Source: a virus. Taken from it: a stretch of 39,371 bases of DNA. The notes under the pieces were generated by a model. It had not been told where the DNA came from and made no database searches. It saw only the letters and a list, made by a program, of their open reading frames with translations. Of this stretch, positions 1-7,729 are shown piece by piece. The translations under genes and the position numbers were made by a program. The stretch spans positions 1-39,371 of IMG/VR virus record IMGVR_UViG_3300011126_000085; one strand, given 5' to 3'. Each line of letters begins with the position of its first letter. The first letter of the stretch is position 1.

Positions 1-150
1 GCCCTCAAAGTCGTATGACCAGTAAAATTCAGTGCCAGCTTCGAAGCTAGTCTGCTGAGAGTCAACCGATACACGACGGACGCCAAGCCTTTCGCTAGTG
101 AGAAGGTCAGAAGGGCCGAATCCCTCTATATGATAACTCTTAGTCGCCAT
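1..150 (-). CDS. N-terminal part of a structural protein split by the window ends
   Basis: The frame starts at an ATG at 150-148, runs 50 codons and leaves the left edge exactly on a codon boundary. Read circularly, the next codon is 39371-39369 and the frame stays open to the stop at 38973, giving one protein of about 182 residues. This part begins MATKSYHIEGFG. No family is recognised. Its place between the coat gene and the neck (connector) genes suggests a virion protein. It overlaps the small gene at 140-292 by 11 bp, consistent with translational coupling. The frame and junction are seen; the virion role is inferred from position. Confidence 0.75.
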   Translation of the reverse strand, partial: MATKSYHIEGFGPSDLLTSERLGVRRVSVDSQQTSFEAGTEFYWSYDFEG

Positions 151-292
151 AAGTTACCGCCTTGCCCTGATAGGTTACGGCAGCACTTTGATATAGAACA
201 CCGTTCGGTTTAGGTATTACGCCATTTTCAAGCTTTCTTCGCTTCTGCTGTTGGCGTAGATAGTATTCCCGATTCTGCTTTGCTGTTGCCAT
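140..292 (-). CDS. small basic protein, 50 aa, unknown
   Basis: ATG at 292-290, beginning MATAKQNREYYLRQQKRRKL, with a basic helical N-terminal half and a short beta-like tail ending VTYGD. It overlaps the 398-228 gene by 65 bp in another frame and the next gene (start 150) by 11 bp. The ribosome site upstream is weak, so translation may be coupled to the preceding gene, or only one of the two overlapping frames may be used. Lies between coat and neck genes. Function unknown. Confidence 0.5.
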   Translation of the reverse strand: MATAKQNREYYLRQQQKRRKLENGVIPKPNGVLYQSAAVTYQGKAVTYGD

Positions 293-398
293 TTTTAACC
301 GCCTTCACTTTGGTTTTTGGCTGATCTTCTGTCTTCACTGTGCTTGCTTTTGCCTTCGCCTCTTCAGCTCGGCGCTTATTGTGAAATGCTAAACCCAT
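228..398 (-). CDS. small Lys/Ala-rich protein, 56 aa, unknown
   Basis: ATG at 398-396 follows the HNH gene stop (403-401) by two bases and is preceded by GAGG about eight bases upstream. The protein starts MGLAFHNKRRAEEAKAKAS and stays Lys/Ala/Thr-rich, probably disordered. Short lysine-rich frames of this kind are common directly after phage coat genes, but no named family is recognised. Its 3' part overlaps the 292-140 frame, so the two compete as gene calls; this one has the better ribosome site. Confidence 0.55.
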   Translation of the reverse strand: MGLAFHNKRRAEEAKAKASTVKTEDQPKTKVKAVKNGNSKAESGILSTPTAEAKKA

Positions 399-400
399 GA

Positions 401-991
401 CTAATCCTCTAATTTATCTGTTTTGTACCAGTCTTTGAATGTTTTAGAGCAAAACCTTGCGCTTGCTGTCTTTGGCTTTATACCAAAGAATTTAGCACAT
501 TCATTAACTGTTCTAAAAACCTTTTGTGGCGTAACGTATCTAGCCCTACAATGATTTTTAGGCGTCTTCAGAGCCTCTAATACATCCCAGCCGATAGATA
601 TTCTTCTAAATACCATATGGTAATCCAGACCATACCTCTCGCAATGCTCTGGTAGTGTAGCAATAATACCATCTACTTCGTACTGCTTGTTATTACTCCT
701 ATTCCTTTGCTGTGTCTTCATATCCGCCCATCTAACGTTTCCGGGTTCGTAATTCCCGTCAACATCAATTCTATCAATGGAATGGTTACTTGTTGGTGCT
801 CTACCTACATCCTTGATAAATAAATCATAGCTATTAGACCATCGCTCACAAACCCTTATTCCTCTACCGCCATAACTATCATAGAACTCATAATTAACAT
901 TGTTACACCTAGTCTTCATGTGCGACCAAGCTCTATATTCCTTTGTCTTCTTCTCTTTTAACCTTGTACCCTTCGGTGCTGGAACTATCAT
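401..991 (-). CDS. HNH homing endonuclease-like protein, 196 aa
   Basis: Contains the block typical of phage free-standing HNH endonucleases: YRAWSHMKTRCNN near residue 19, YGGRGIRVCERW near 40, then a SIDRIDVDGNYEPGNVRWAD core carrying the His/Asp/Asn-type active site. The C-terminal quarter (FRTVNECAKFFGIKPKTAS) looks like a small helix-turn-helix DNA-binding unit, as in modular homing nucleases. The gene sits alone between the coat gene and the neck genes, directly after a hairpin terminator whose 3' arm also supplies its AAGGGC ribosome site. Such enzymes cut DNA at recognition sites and spread themselves; here it is probably a selfish insertion. Family call is strong, target unknown. Confidence 0.88.
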   Translation of the reverse strand: MIVPAPKGTRLKEKKTKEYRAWSHMKTRCNNVNYEFYDSYGGRGIRVCERWSNSYDLFIKDVGRAPTSNHSIDRIDVDGNYEPGNVRWADMKTQQRNRSNNKQYEVDGIIATLPEHCERYGLDYHMVFRRISIGWDVLEALKTPKNHCRARYVTPQKVFRTVNECAKFFGIKPKTASARFCSKTFKDWYKTDKLED

Positions 992-1025
992 AAAAATGCC
1001 CTTTTTGATGTTATCTCCAAGGGCA
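992..1025 (-). terminator. hairpin terminator after the coat gene
   Basis: On the minus strand a 7-bp perfect stem TGCCCTT/AAGGGCA (1025-1019 with 1003-997), 15-nt loop, is followed at once by TTTTT (996-992). It lies about 30 bp past the coat stop and directly before the HNH start codon, so it should reduce transcription into the endonuclease and beyond. Form seen, activity inferred. Confidence 0.65.
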
Positions 1026-1056
1026 CTATATCATAGTTTTTAACTACAATGAACCA

Positions 1057-2049
1057 TTACCCATTGGTTACCAAAGAGGCAATACGGACATTGGAACGCT
1101 CATACACACGAGACCAGTTAGCAGCTAACGCACATTCAGCGTCAGTCGGGAACTGAGCAGCAACGCTAGCATCAGTCCACTTAACGCCAAGAGGGTGCAT
1201 CAAGAAGTGGTTACGAGTGATAAGAATGTCAGAACCAGCCAGAGAGTCACGATCAGTCTCAGTCGGAACTTTGGCACCGCCATCGCCAAGAGCAATAGAG
1301 CCAGCACCAAACAGGTAAGACGTGTACTTATAGCCGTTAGTACCACCAGCAACACGCGGACAGTGACGCGACACAATCACACGCTTACCCATGTAGAACG
1401 GGATTTGAGCGGGCGCATTCTGCTCTGGTAGGAAGTCAATCAACCCAAGCTTACGCATCTTGGCGTATACGACCGGGTGAACTGCAATGCCAGTCACTTC
1501 GCCGATAGCATCACCGAACGTTAGCTCGGTATCAATAAACGCATCGCCAGAGAACAGGTTAGCAGCAGTGGCAGACTCACCAGCCTCAATAGCAACATCA
1601 TTCACCATGTCACCAGAGTTGTTAGCCACGTTATCAGCGAACACACCAGTCAATGACTTAATCAAAGTCTGCTCACGGTCACGAACCCAGTAATTAGATA
1701 CCAAGTTACCAATGGCCATCAACGGATCGTCACCAGATAAAGCAGCCGCTAGGTCATTAACGCCCCAAGCTTTACCGCGTGCATGTAGACGAGCAACGTC
1801 TTTCGAAGTTCCAACACCATTAACGGTCAAAGAAGAGCTATCATTCAGCACTTCAGAAGAGCCGGTAAGGTCTTGATAGAAAGGCATATTAACGGTTGTG
1901 CCGCCCTGCGATGCCAGAACACTCAAGCGTGGATCGTTTACCATGATTCCAGATAATGACAGGTTCGCCATATCTGAGGTTGTTTCAGTTACATACTGAT
2001 TAAAGATGTCTAAGTTATTAGACAGGTCAGCAATTTTAAATTCAGCCAT
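1057..2049 (-). CDS. major capsid (coat) protein, 330 aa
   Basis: Follows a coiled-coil scaffold gene and a portal gene, the standard position for the coat. The sequence is Ala/Asn/Asp/Gly-rich, with an N-terminal helix (MAEFKIADLSNNLDIFNQYV), a stretch on Leu-Ser residues and ordered beta/alpha segments ending in a loop-rich C-terminus, consistent with an HK97-fold coat protein of the 300-350 residue class. Expected to form the icosahedral head. Ribosome site AAGGTAC lies just before the ATG. A hairpin terminator follows. Identification rests on length, composition and gene order rather than on a diagnostic motif. Confidence 0.85.
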   Translation of the reverse strand: MAEFKIADLSNNLDIFNQYVTETTSDMANLSLSGIMVNDPRLSVLASQGGTTVNMPFYQDLTGSSEVLNDSSSLTVNGVGTSKDVARLHARGKAWGVNDLAAALSGDDPLMAIGNLVSNYWVRDREQTLIKSLTGVFADNVANNSGDMVNDVAIEAGESATAANLFSGDAFIDTELTFGDAIGEVTGIAVHPVVYAKMRKLGLIDFLPEQNAPAQIPFYMGKRVIVSRHCPRVAGGTNGYKYTSYLFGAGSIALGDGGAKVPTETDRDSLAGSDILITRNHFLMHPLGVKWTDASVAAQFPTDAECALAANWSRVYERSNVRIASLVTNG

Positions 2050-2066
2050 GATTTAGTACCTTTTAG

Positions 2067-2756
2067 TTAGGCCGTAGCTTGGGCTTTTAGCTGTTCAGCT
2101 AGTGCAGGATTATCCCGCGTAATTTGCCCTTGCTTCGTTAAGTTTAATGTTTCTTTCTTCCACGGATTATCACCCGTATTGACGGCCTTACCGTTGGCAC
2201 CGGGAGCCTGACCCCCGCTTGCGCCTGATCCTGCGCATAGAAACGGATATTCGCTAAGCATTTTAGCCTTAACTGTTTCCGTATCTACTTTAAAACCACC
2301 CAATTCAAAATATGGGCCTTCATCAGAATTCTTTACGAATTGACGTAACTCTTTCTTCATCAATTCAACTTGTTTTGCACCAAGCTTGCCAGATAGCTCT
2401 TGAGCCAACCCGCCAGCAAACTCGTTTGTATCTCGTTCAATACGGGCGCTTCGCTCTTTCGCTGTTTCTTCTTCAGCAGTGCGCATCTTTTCTTGCATGT
2501 CGCGGTATAGCTTTTCGAACTCACCGTTTTTTTCTGCATGAAGACGTTCGGCTTCAGCCTGCGCATTCTTCAGGTCTTCTAACTGCTTTTTATCTTCAGC
2601 TAGCTTGCCGAGTAATTCAGCGTTCTTGTTCTTCAACCCTGTGACGTCTTCAACGCCATCAACTTTCAGTGTGTATTTACCATCACTAGCCAGCTCGTAG
2701 AAAGCTTTTGTGGCTTCAGCCACACCATCTAACGAATCTAATTTATACTTCAACAT
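2067..2756 (-). CDS. capsid scaffolding protein, 229 aa
   Basis: Charged helical protein with a long coiled coil (about residues 45-120, many Lys/Glu/Gln) and a Gly/Ala-rich disordered linker near 175-195 (SGASGGQAPGANGK), then a short basic/hydrophobic tail. This is the usual make-up of phage scaffold proteins that guide coat assembly and are then lost. It lies between portal and coat with 17 bp to the coat start. No protease domain is visible. Family type is clear from composition and position; details of coat binding are inferred. Confidence 0.85.
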   Translation of the reverse strand: MLKYKLDSLDGVAEATKAFYELASDGKYTLKVDGVEDVTGLKNKNAELLGKLAEDKKQLEDLKNAQAEAERLHAEKNGEFEKLYRDMQEKMRTAEEETAKERSARIERDTNEFAGGLAQELSGKLGAKQVELMKKELRQFVKNSDEGPYFELGGFKVDTETVKAKMLSEYPFLCAGSGASGGQAPGANGKAVNTGDNPWKKETLNLTKQGQITRDNPALAEQLKAQATA

Positions 2757-2804
2757 TGCTTGTCACCTTATGACATTAACCGGCCTAACCGGATTGACGT
2801 TATG

Positions 2805-4190
2805 TTATAACTGCTGTCGCGGAATGTCTACACTCTCATCCAGTATTGAGCTTGCAATATCTTCCTGAATCTGATCGTTTGTTCGCTCTGCGTCAATGCC
2901 AATCTTGCCGTTACGTATCATGTCAATAGCATCAGCTTGTGCGTAGAGCTTGTTAGTGAATCCCTGTACTACTGCCATAAACGCCTGAGGCGATAGGCCG
3001 TTTTCCCAGAAGTCAGTATTCAGACTGTACTCAACAGTATTAACATCAGCACCAACAAACCTAGCGGCGTCTTCAAATGCGGCTTCCATGTCTTCCGACA
3101 GATCGTTAACGATCCCATCTAATACGGAAGCTTCAGCACTCGCATTCAACCGGACACTTTCCGCCGTTTCAGCTTGACCGCCACGCGTGATTAACTGAGC
3201 ACCTAGCATGATCATTTCAAGTTCTTTGTCCTGCTTGATAGTCCGAATCAGATTGTTCTCCGAGGCTTGAACTAGATCCAGTGAGCCACCTTTCGTGACA
3301 ACGCCCTTCCGGCTTCCGAACTTAACGCCTTCGGGGTTAGCTTCTGTAAACTCTTGAGCGCTTGTCTCGCCAGTATTCAAATGGGCCATGGGTTGCCCAA
3401 CGATATAAGCCGAATCCTCAAGGTCTGCAATATTGCGATAGTGAGCAATGTTTACTTTGGCAATATCCAACAAGGGCGGATTCTCAAGCTCACGAACACC
3501 ATGCAGCGGGATGTGATCAAACGGAACGCCGCCTGCCATCTTTGGTGAGTATTCGTCAGTGATTGGACGATACTGATTATCATACGTCTGCTGCGTGTAA
3601 ACGCCATCAGTCAGTCTTAGAACACGGTAAACGGTCTTATAGTCGTGATCAAACTCATCATTGGCTTTATTCTCTGACTCTTGAAGAACTGCAAGCACAA
3701 GCATTCGTTTGCCTTTGACACCCTCAAAACGCCAGTTTATTAGGTTCTCTGCGGCATACGTGGCAATTGTTGGACGTAATCCAGCTGCTGCTTCTTGAGC
3801 TGCCGTCATACCCTCTTCTGCCGTTGGGTAGTCAACTAACAACAACTGACGACGAGTCTCAAGTAATCCTGATAGCGCCTCTTTTGCCACTTGCTCAGCA
3901 GAGTTGCCGCCACCGTCAAAATCTTCCAGTAGGTATTCAATTTCACTAGGAAGCTCAAACGTCGCTTCTTTGCGGAACACCATACCCGACATTGCTTTTT
4001 CAGTACGACCAGTTACGCCAAGGAAGTAAGCGCGGGCGTGATAGATTGAATATCGGTCTTTATCAGTTAGCTTAAATTCAGCAGGCAAGAAGTCGGCATT
4101 ATCTTCTACTAGGCTCTTTGCTGCTGCTCGTGTCATTCGCCACTTGGGAGCGAACAAGTCATATTCTGGATGTGTGCTATTAACTGGCAT
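2805..4190 (-). CDS. portal protein, DUF4055-like, 461 aa
   Basis: N-terminal THPEYDLFAPKWRMTRAAA and the following charged segment, then RRQLLLVDYPTAEEG and YAAENLINWRFE, match the pattern of DUF4055 proteins, which are phage portals. The dodecameric portal forms the DNA entry channel at one head vertex and docks the terminase. Length fits the family. It lies 35 bp after terL and ahead of scaffold and coat, with AAGGGGC before the ATG. A late helical segment around residues 300-350 (GAQLITRGGQAETAESVRL) would fit the stem/crown. Confidence is high from combined sequence pattern and order. Confidence 0.87.
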   Translation of the reverse strand: MPVNSTHPEYDLFAPKWRMTRAAAKSLVEDNADFLPAEFKLTDKDRYSIYHARAYFLGVTGRTEKAMSGMVFRKEATFELPSEIEYLLEDFDGGGNSAEQVAKEALSGLLETRRQLLLVDYPTAEEGMTAAQEAAAGLRPTIATYAAENLINWRFEGVKGKRMLVLAVLQESENKANDEFDHDYKTVYRVLRLTDGVYTQQTYDNQYRPITDEYSPKMAGGVPFDHIPLHGVRELENPPLLDIAKVNIAHYRNIADLEDSAYIVGQPMAHLNTGETSAQEFTEANPEGVKFGSRKGVVTKGGSLDLVQASENNLIRTIKQDKELEMIMLGAQLITRGGQAETAESVRLNASAEASVLDGIVNDLSEDMEAAFEDAARFVGADVNTVEYSLNTDFWENGLSPQAFMAVVQGFTNKLYAQADAIDMIRNGKIGIDAERTNDQIQEDIASSILDESVDIPRQQL

Positions 4191-4225
4191 GATTAGCCCC
4201 TTGCAACTTTGCGTATATCATAAAC

Positions 4226-5623
4226 TTAAAACAACTTGAAGGCCACGTCTGGAAGTTCACCGGCTTTCTGTATTAGCGGATTAATAGCGTATCTTATAGC
4301 GTCAATGTAGTGATTGAACGCATCAACAATCGTGGGCTGAACCTCTTCTGTCAGCTTATCGACTTTGTACGAGTAGGCGCGAGACTCTTTTATGGTTTCT
4401 TTGCAGCGCGGATGAATGACTATCTCTTTGTAAGACCTCAAATGAGTAATGCCGTCCTCAACACTTCCGGGCCACTTCTTCACTCCTTCCATTCTGTGTA
4501 GACCATTACGTTTCAGATAGCTAATTGATTCAGGTCTTGCTGAATCAGCGCGGCTTACATGAGTATCAATGCCGGGACACTTCTTAGATAGAAACTCAGC
4601 TGTATCATCAAGTTCTAACCCTACTTTTCCACCCTCGTGCTCAACGTATAGATTATTATCGAACACCCAGCACTTAACGCCTGTCGTAGGATCTTGCGCA
4701 AAACCGAAGTCAACACCAAAGTATGGGCCATTCCAATCCTTGCCGGGTTCAAACTCTCTAACTTTAACTTTGCCGTGAAGAACCTGAGAATTGGAGTTTT
4801 CAAGATAAGCTCCCTCCCAAATCCATGAGTAAGTATTGTCATCCAGAAGTTCTTGATCTTCTAACCGCTGCTGCTCTAACTCATCAGTGAACCAAGGGTT
4901 ATCAGAATGGTTTATCTCTACAATCTTTGCTGATTTAGACGGCTTAAGACGGTATCTGGTATCGGTTGGGCTTTCCTTACGCTCCGGGTTCCATGTTACC
5001 CAGTTCTCTGACCCTTTAGCCCGGATAGTAGGTATGAGCTTCCTGTATGCTATCTCAGAAACGCTATCAGCCTCGTCTGTCCAGTTGATTAGAATCTTTG
5101 CTTTAGACTTAACTGAATCTAGGTTGGTACGAAGACCTGCAAACACATATGAGATTAATCGGTTTTTAGTACGAACATACTTCTCACCAACTTCAAAGTA
5201 GTTAGCTAGAAATTCATTCGACTTAATCGCTTGCTTTACTTCTTCAAGACTTGATTCATCCAGCGAGTTTAAATGCTCACGAGAACAAAGAATTACCCCC
5301 GACTGCTTAGCCTCCGCAAACATATACGACCTTACAGCCGTCATCAGTGCAAAGCTGTGCGTCTTTCCAGACCCCCTTCCGCCGTACGCCCCCCGGTGCC
5401 TTGCCTTTCCAATAAAAACAGGGACAAGCACTGCCGGAAGTTGCACATGAAGACACTCTTCTGGCTTTTCTGCTAATTCATGTACCCACTCATCGCCAAC
5501 TAACGTGAATACATGAATATCTTCAGAGTCTGGGCTTGTTATGCAGACAGGAACCGTTCTATTACCTAATAGCGCTTCAGCCTCAAGCCTTAAAGAATGA
5601 ATTGTCTTTAGTGCGACATTCAA
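4226..5623 (-). CDS. terL: terminase large subunit, 465 aa
   Basis: Packaging motor ATPase plus nuclease. Walker A is GGRGSGKT at residues 81-88; the Walker B/catalytic carboxylate region is KILINWTDEAD near 175-185. The C-terminal RNase H-like nuclease has acidic motifs in VDFGFAQDPT, RADSARPES and VDAFNHYIDAIRYA. The layout fits the Terminase_3/PBSX type. An extra 75-80 residue N-terminal part precedes the P-loop. The start is a TTG overlapping the terS stop (TTGA), with GAGAGAAAAGG upstream; no ATG is available before the P-loop, so TTG is the likely start. Headful or cos packaging cannot be told from the sequence alone. Confidence 0.93.
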   Translation of the reverse strand: MNVALKTIHSLRLEAEALLGNRTVPVCITSPDSEDIHVFTLVGDEWVHELAEKPEECLHVQLPAVLVPVFIGKARHRGAYGGRGSGKTHSFALMTAVRSYMFAEAKQSGVILCSREHLNSLDESSLEEVKQAIKSNEFLANYFEVGEKYVRTKNRLISYVFAGLRTNLDSVKSKAKILINWTDEADSVSEIAYRKLIPTIRAKGSENWVTWNPERKESPTDTRYRLKPSKSAKIVEINHSDNPWFTDELEQQRLEDQELLDDNTYSWIWEGAYLENSNSQVLHGKVKVREFEPGKDWNGPYFGVDFGFAQDPTTGVKCWVFDNNLYVEHEGGKVGLELDDTAEFLSKKCPGIDTHVSRADSARPESISYLKRNGLHRMEGVKKWPGSVEDGITHLRSYKEIVIHPRCKETIKESRAYSYKVDKLTEEVQPTIVDAFNHYIDAIRYAINPLIQKAGELPDVAFKLF

Positions 5624-6102
5624 GCCTTTTCTCTCAACTGCTCAACGATTTCTTGAAGCTGTGCTAACTGCTCTTTGATTTCTGTTACTTCTTCGGTCTT
5701 TGCAATGTGAGCAAGTGCAGACAATAAAGAAACTCCAATGTCTGGCGGTATGATTGCCTCAGCTATGCCAAGCTCGATAGCTCTAGCTCTATCCATCAAT
5801 GTACCATCAGCTGGGTATTCAAAATTAATGACCGGAGCCACTGGTTTAGGTACGGGGTGAAACCTCTTCCATAACTCTTGAAACGCAACATGGTTTACCT
5901 TGCGCTCTCTATTGTCATCAGAGTCATCACCAATACCACCAACATCACCAAGCGCCTCTAGCACAAGTCGATCATAAAAACCCTCTTCGGTTACACCTAG
6001 CCGCTCAAGAGACTCAAGAATCAAGGTGCGCTTATCCTTGCCTCTGGGCTTCCTAACCTTAGGTTGCTTCTCGCTTGTAAATTGACCTTCTTCTTTTGGC
6101 AT
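5620..6102 (-). CDS. terS: terminase small subunit, 160 aa
   Basis: Start set at the ATG (6102-6100) beginning MPKEEGQFTSEKQPK, with GAGAGACGG upstream; the longer frame to 6138 has no better site. A basic N-terminal stretch (KVRKPRGKDKRTLILESLERLG) gives a DNA-binding helical region and the C-terminus is a coiled coil (EIKEQLAQLQEIVEQLREKA), as in small terminases that recognise the packaging site and oligomerise. It overlaps terL by four bases. Identification rests on architecture and position. Confidence 0.8.
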   Translation of the reverse strand: MPKEEGQFTSEKQPKVRKPRGKDKRTLILESLERLGVTEEGFYDRLVLEALGDVGGIGDDSDDNRERKVNHVAFQELWKRFHPVPKPVAPVINFEYPADGTLMDRARAIELGIAEAIIPPDIGVSLLSALAHIAKTEEVTEIKEQLAQLQEIVEQLREKA

Positions 6103-6140
6103 ACCGTCTCTCTTCCGTCTTTTATAAATACAAGACAAAT

Positions 6141-6162
6141 AAAAAGCCCGCTTAGTGCGAGC
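6141..6162 (-). terminator. Rho-independent terminator between holin candidate and terS
   Basis: Minus strand: stem GCTCGC/GCGGGC (6162-6157 with 6151-6146, one G-U pair), loop of five, then TTTTT (6145-6141). It lies eight bases beyond the stop of the 6394-6170 gene. Confidence 0.75.
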
Positions 6163-6169
6163 CTGCTAA

Positions 6170-6394
6170 TTAGTTTTCGCTACTGCTTAGCGCTTCTTCG
6201 TTCTTTAACTTCTCTCGAAGTAGTTTATTCTGAAGTATGCGCGTTGCCTTTTTGTCATAGTACGACTTAATGACAAATATAATATTAATAATTACACCGG
6301 TCGCGCCAATGATTTCAAACAAGTTATCGCTTATCAGAGTCAGACCTGCGAACGCTATTGATTGAACTAGATGATTTACGTCTGAGATATTCAC
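6170..6394 (-). CDS. putative holin, 74 aa
   Basis: Two hydrophobic segments (about residues 9-22, VQSIAFAGLTLI; and 27-44, EIIGATGVIINIIFVIKSY) are followed by a strongly charged tail (DKKATRILQNKLLREKLKNEE). This resembles class II holins/pinholins such as lambdoid S21, which open the inner membrane for lysis. GTG start overlaps the upstream stop (GTGTGA), so it is coupled to the 151-aa membrane protein. A terminator follows. The endolysin lies far away at 23273-23698. The holin call is inferred from topology, size and position in the late unit. Confidence 0.55.
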   Translation of the reverse strand: MNISDVNHLVQSIAFAGLTLISDNLFEIIGATGVIINIIFVIKSYYDKKATRILQNKLLREKLKNEEALSSSEN

Positions 6395-6846
6395 ACGTCA
6401 CCGTTACTGTTGCGGATACGGCGATACACCCGAACCCAAGAATTACGAGCGTTACTAACACTGCGTAAAACGTCATTAACAATTCCCGTCCGGCCGGGTA
6501 TAAAAACTATGCTTAGTAACAACGCCCATGTTAGATACTCGCTTATTTTTACTGTTAACTGCGTATATTCAATAACTTGCGCTAGATTGTTAAATACTGC
6601 CAGAGTTGATATTAAGCACACGACTGCGGGTAGTGGATTGTGAGAGTCTGCTCTATGCAACGCGGCCAATACCGCTAATCCACAATTTACTCCAGCAAAA
6701 ACTACTAAAGTGTGCTCTAAGTACCAATCTGTCTGATAGTACGCTGCAAGGCCTAATAATGACGCAATAGTGGCCATGTACGCCATGTCCTTACGCGTCA
6801 GTGCGGTAACTATGCAGAATAAGACGAAAAACCCGATGGCGGTCAC
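6391..6846 (-). CDS. four-helix membrane protein, 151 aa
   Basis: Mostly hydrophobic, with about four transmembrane segments (AIGFFVLFCIVTAL, ATIASLLGLAAYY, LVVFAGVNCGLAVLAAL, LTWALLLSIVFIPG) and a basic cytosolic tail ending RRIRNSNGDV. The start is GTG overlapping the upstream TAG (TAGTG). It overlaps the holin candidate by four bases. It could be a second holin, an antiholin or a superinfection-exclusion protein; nothing in the sequence decides. Not a recognised family. Confidence 0.75.
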   Translation of the reverse strand: MTAIGFFVLFCIVTALTRKDMAYMATIASLLGLAAYYQTDWYLEHTLVVFAGVNCGLAVLAALHRADSHNPLPAVVCLISTLAVFNNLAQVIEYTQLTVKISEYLTWALLLSIVFIPGRTGIVNDVLRSVSNARNSWVRVYRRIRNSNGDV

Positions 6847-6953
6847 TATGAGTACCGTTTGCGCTTACTTAGATCTGAGCCGCCGCCTGCTGTGGCAATT
6901 TTGCGCTTCTTAGGCTTGGACTTCTTCGGTGTGAGTGATTTTTTCTTTGGCAT
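6846..6953 (-). CDS. very basic 35-aa peptide, unknown
   Basis: ATG at 6953-6951 overlaps the previous stop (TAATG) and the frame ends at TAG 6848-6846, overlapping the next GTG. Sequence starts MPKKKSLTPKKSKPKKRK, is about 40% Lys/Arg and has a Gly3 linker. Tight coupling on both sides supports it as a real gene. It may bind nucleic acid or ride in the virion; function unknown. Confidence 0.6.
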   Translation of the reverse strand: MPKKKSLTPKKSKPKKRKIATAGGGSDLSKRKRYS

Positions 6954-7168
6954 TACATGCGCCCCTTAATGATAGCTATAAGATCTTCTTTGTCTGCCTT
7001 AATAGCCTTTATAGCATTGTCGTCTGTTTCTGTGTCAGTGCGTTTAGCTAGTTTCTCTAGCCATTCAATAGCCAGATCAAACACGACGCTTGCTGCGTAC
7101 TTCTTAATCACATAAACAAGCACTGCCTTGGCTGCAACTTTTGATCCTGCTTTTACTATTGATAGCAT
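6953..7168 (-). CDS. small protein with hydrophobic N-terminal half, 71 aa
   Basis: Starts MLSIVKAGSKVAAKAVLVYV after GAGGTGT. Residues 10-38 are hydrophobic or amphipathic (possible membrane association), and the C-terminal half is charged (KRTDTETDDNAIKAIKADKED). It is the first of a chain of overlapping genes leading to the holin candidate, so a lysis or membrane role is possible. No family recognised. Confidence 0.65.
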   Translation of the reverse strand: MLSIVKAGSKVAAKAVLVYVIKKYAASVVFDLAIEWLEKLAKRTDTETDDNAIKAIKADKEDLIAIIKGRM

Positions 7169-7194
7169 ACAAACACCTCGCTGTTTTCTTAATA

Positions 7195-7299
7195 CTATAA
7201 CAGAGAGGTGGTATGTTCAAATGCTGCCCTGAGGGACGCCGGATTATATCGATATGAAGTGCTTCTAAACCTTCCGTCTTCGCGTTCGTAGAATTTCAT
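7195..7299 (-). CDS. 34-aa peptide starting MKFYERED, unknown
   Basis: ATG at 7299-7297 lies two bases after the stop of the upstream gene, with GAGAAG as a moderate ribosome site. It starts MKFYEREDGRF, resembling the start of the 38-aa product at 7583-7699 (MKFYSNKNGTF), so the two may be distant copies. Too short for any functional statement. Confidence 0.45.
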   Translation of the reverse strand: MKFYEREDGRFRSTSYRYNPASLRAAFEHTTSLL

Positions 7300-7301
7300 T
7301 A

Positions 7302-7583
7302 CTATGACTTCTCATTGATATAATCAGACCATTGTTCTCTTGAGTAAAACCTATTGCGATAAATATGCGCTTTGCATGATGCGCAGTAAAAGTGCTGAAT
7401 ACCACCGTACGGAAAGCTTGATATTTTTAATGAATCGCAACACGTGAATTCATCAACGCTACTTAGTCTTAAGTTGTTTAGCGTTCCGTAGGTTCTTCCA
7501 TCCGATAGCGAATAGCGTTCACTTGGATGGCATACATACCGCTCCAAGCCATTACTGAAATTCTGAACATAAAAATTAGACAT
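7302..7583 (-). CDS. Cys/His-containing 93-aa protein, possible zinc ribbon
   Basis: The start MSNFYVQNF at 7583-7581 overlaps the stop of the upstream 38-aa gene (TGATG), preferred over the ATG six bases further up. Cysteines occur as CC near residue 48 and as FYCASCKAH (CxxC with His) near 66-74, suggesting a metal-binding fold. No family recognised. It lies in a cluster of small late genes. Confidence 0.6.
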   Translation of the reverse strand: MSNFYVQNFSNGLERYVCHPSERYSLSDGRTYGTLNNLRLSSVDEFTCCDSLKISSFPYGGIQHFYCASCKAHIYRNRFYSREQWSDYINEKS

Positions 7584-7699
7584 CACCATACGATCTCAAT
7601 ATAGCCAAATATCTTTCTAAGCATCATCACTTGATCGTTCGAGTAAATAGCTCCGGAAAGCCCGGTAAAAGTACCATTTTTATTTGAATAAAATTTCAT
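7583..7699 (-). CDS. 38-aa peptide starting MKFYSNKN, unknown
   Basis: Good ribosome site GAGGGTGA before ATG 7699-7697; its stop overlaps the next start (TGATG). Sequence MKFYSNKNGTFTGLSGA and onward. The start resembles the 34-aa peptide two genes downstream. Coupling and ribosome site make it credible; function unknown. Confidence 0.55.
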   Translation of the reverse strand: MKFYSNKNGTFTGLSGAIYSNDQVMMLRKIFGYIEIVW

Positions 7700-7729
7700 A
7701 AGTCACCCTCATTGGAAATTCTGTATTTA

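Noticed and set aside
2770-2802. ATAACGTC...CCGG hairpin between portal and scaffold
   Set aside because: Starts like a cassette palindrome but the stem is short, no GTTAT end, and it is in the late unit without a promoter box; treated as an ordinary spacer hairpin.
5617-5619. ATG just after the terL TTG start
   Set aside because: It is out of frame with terL and stops after three codons.
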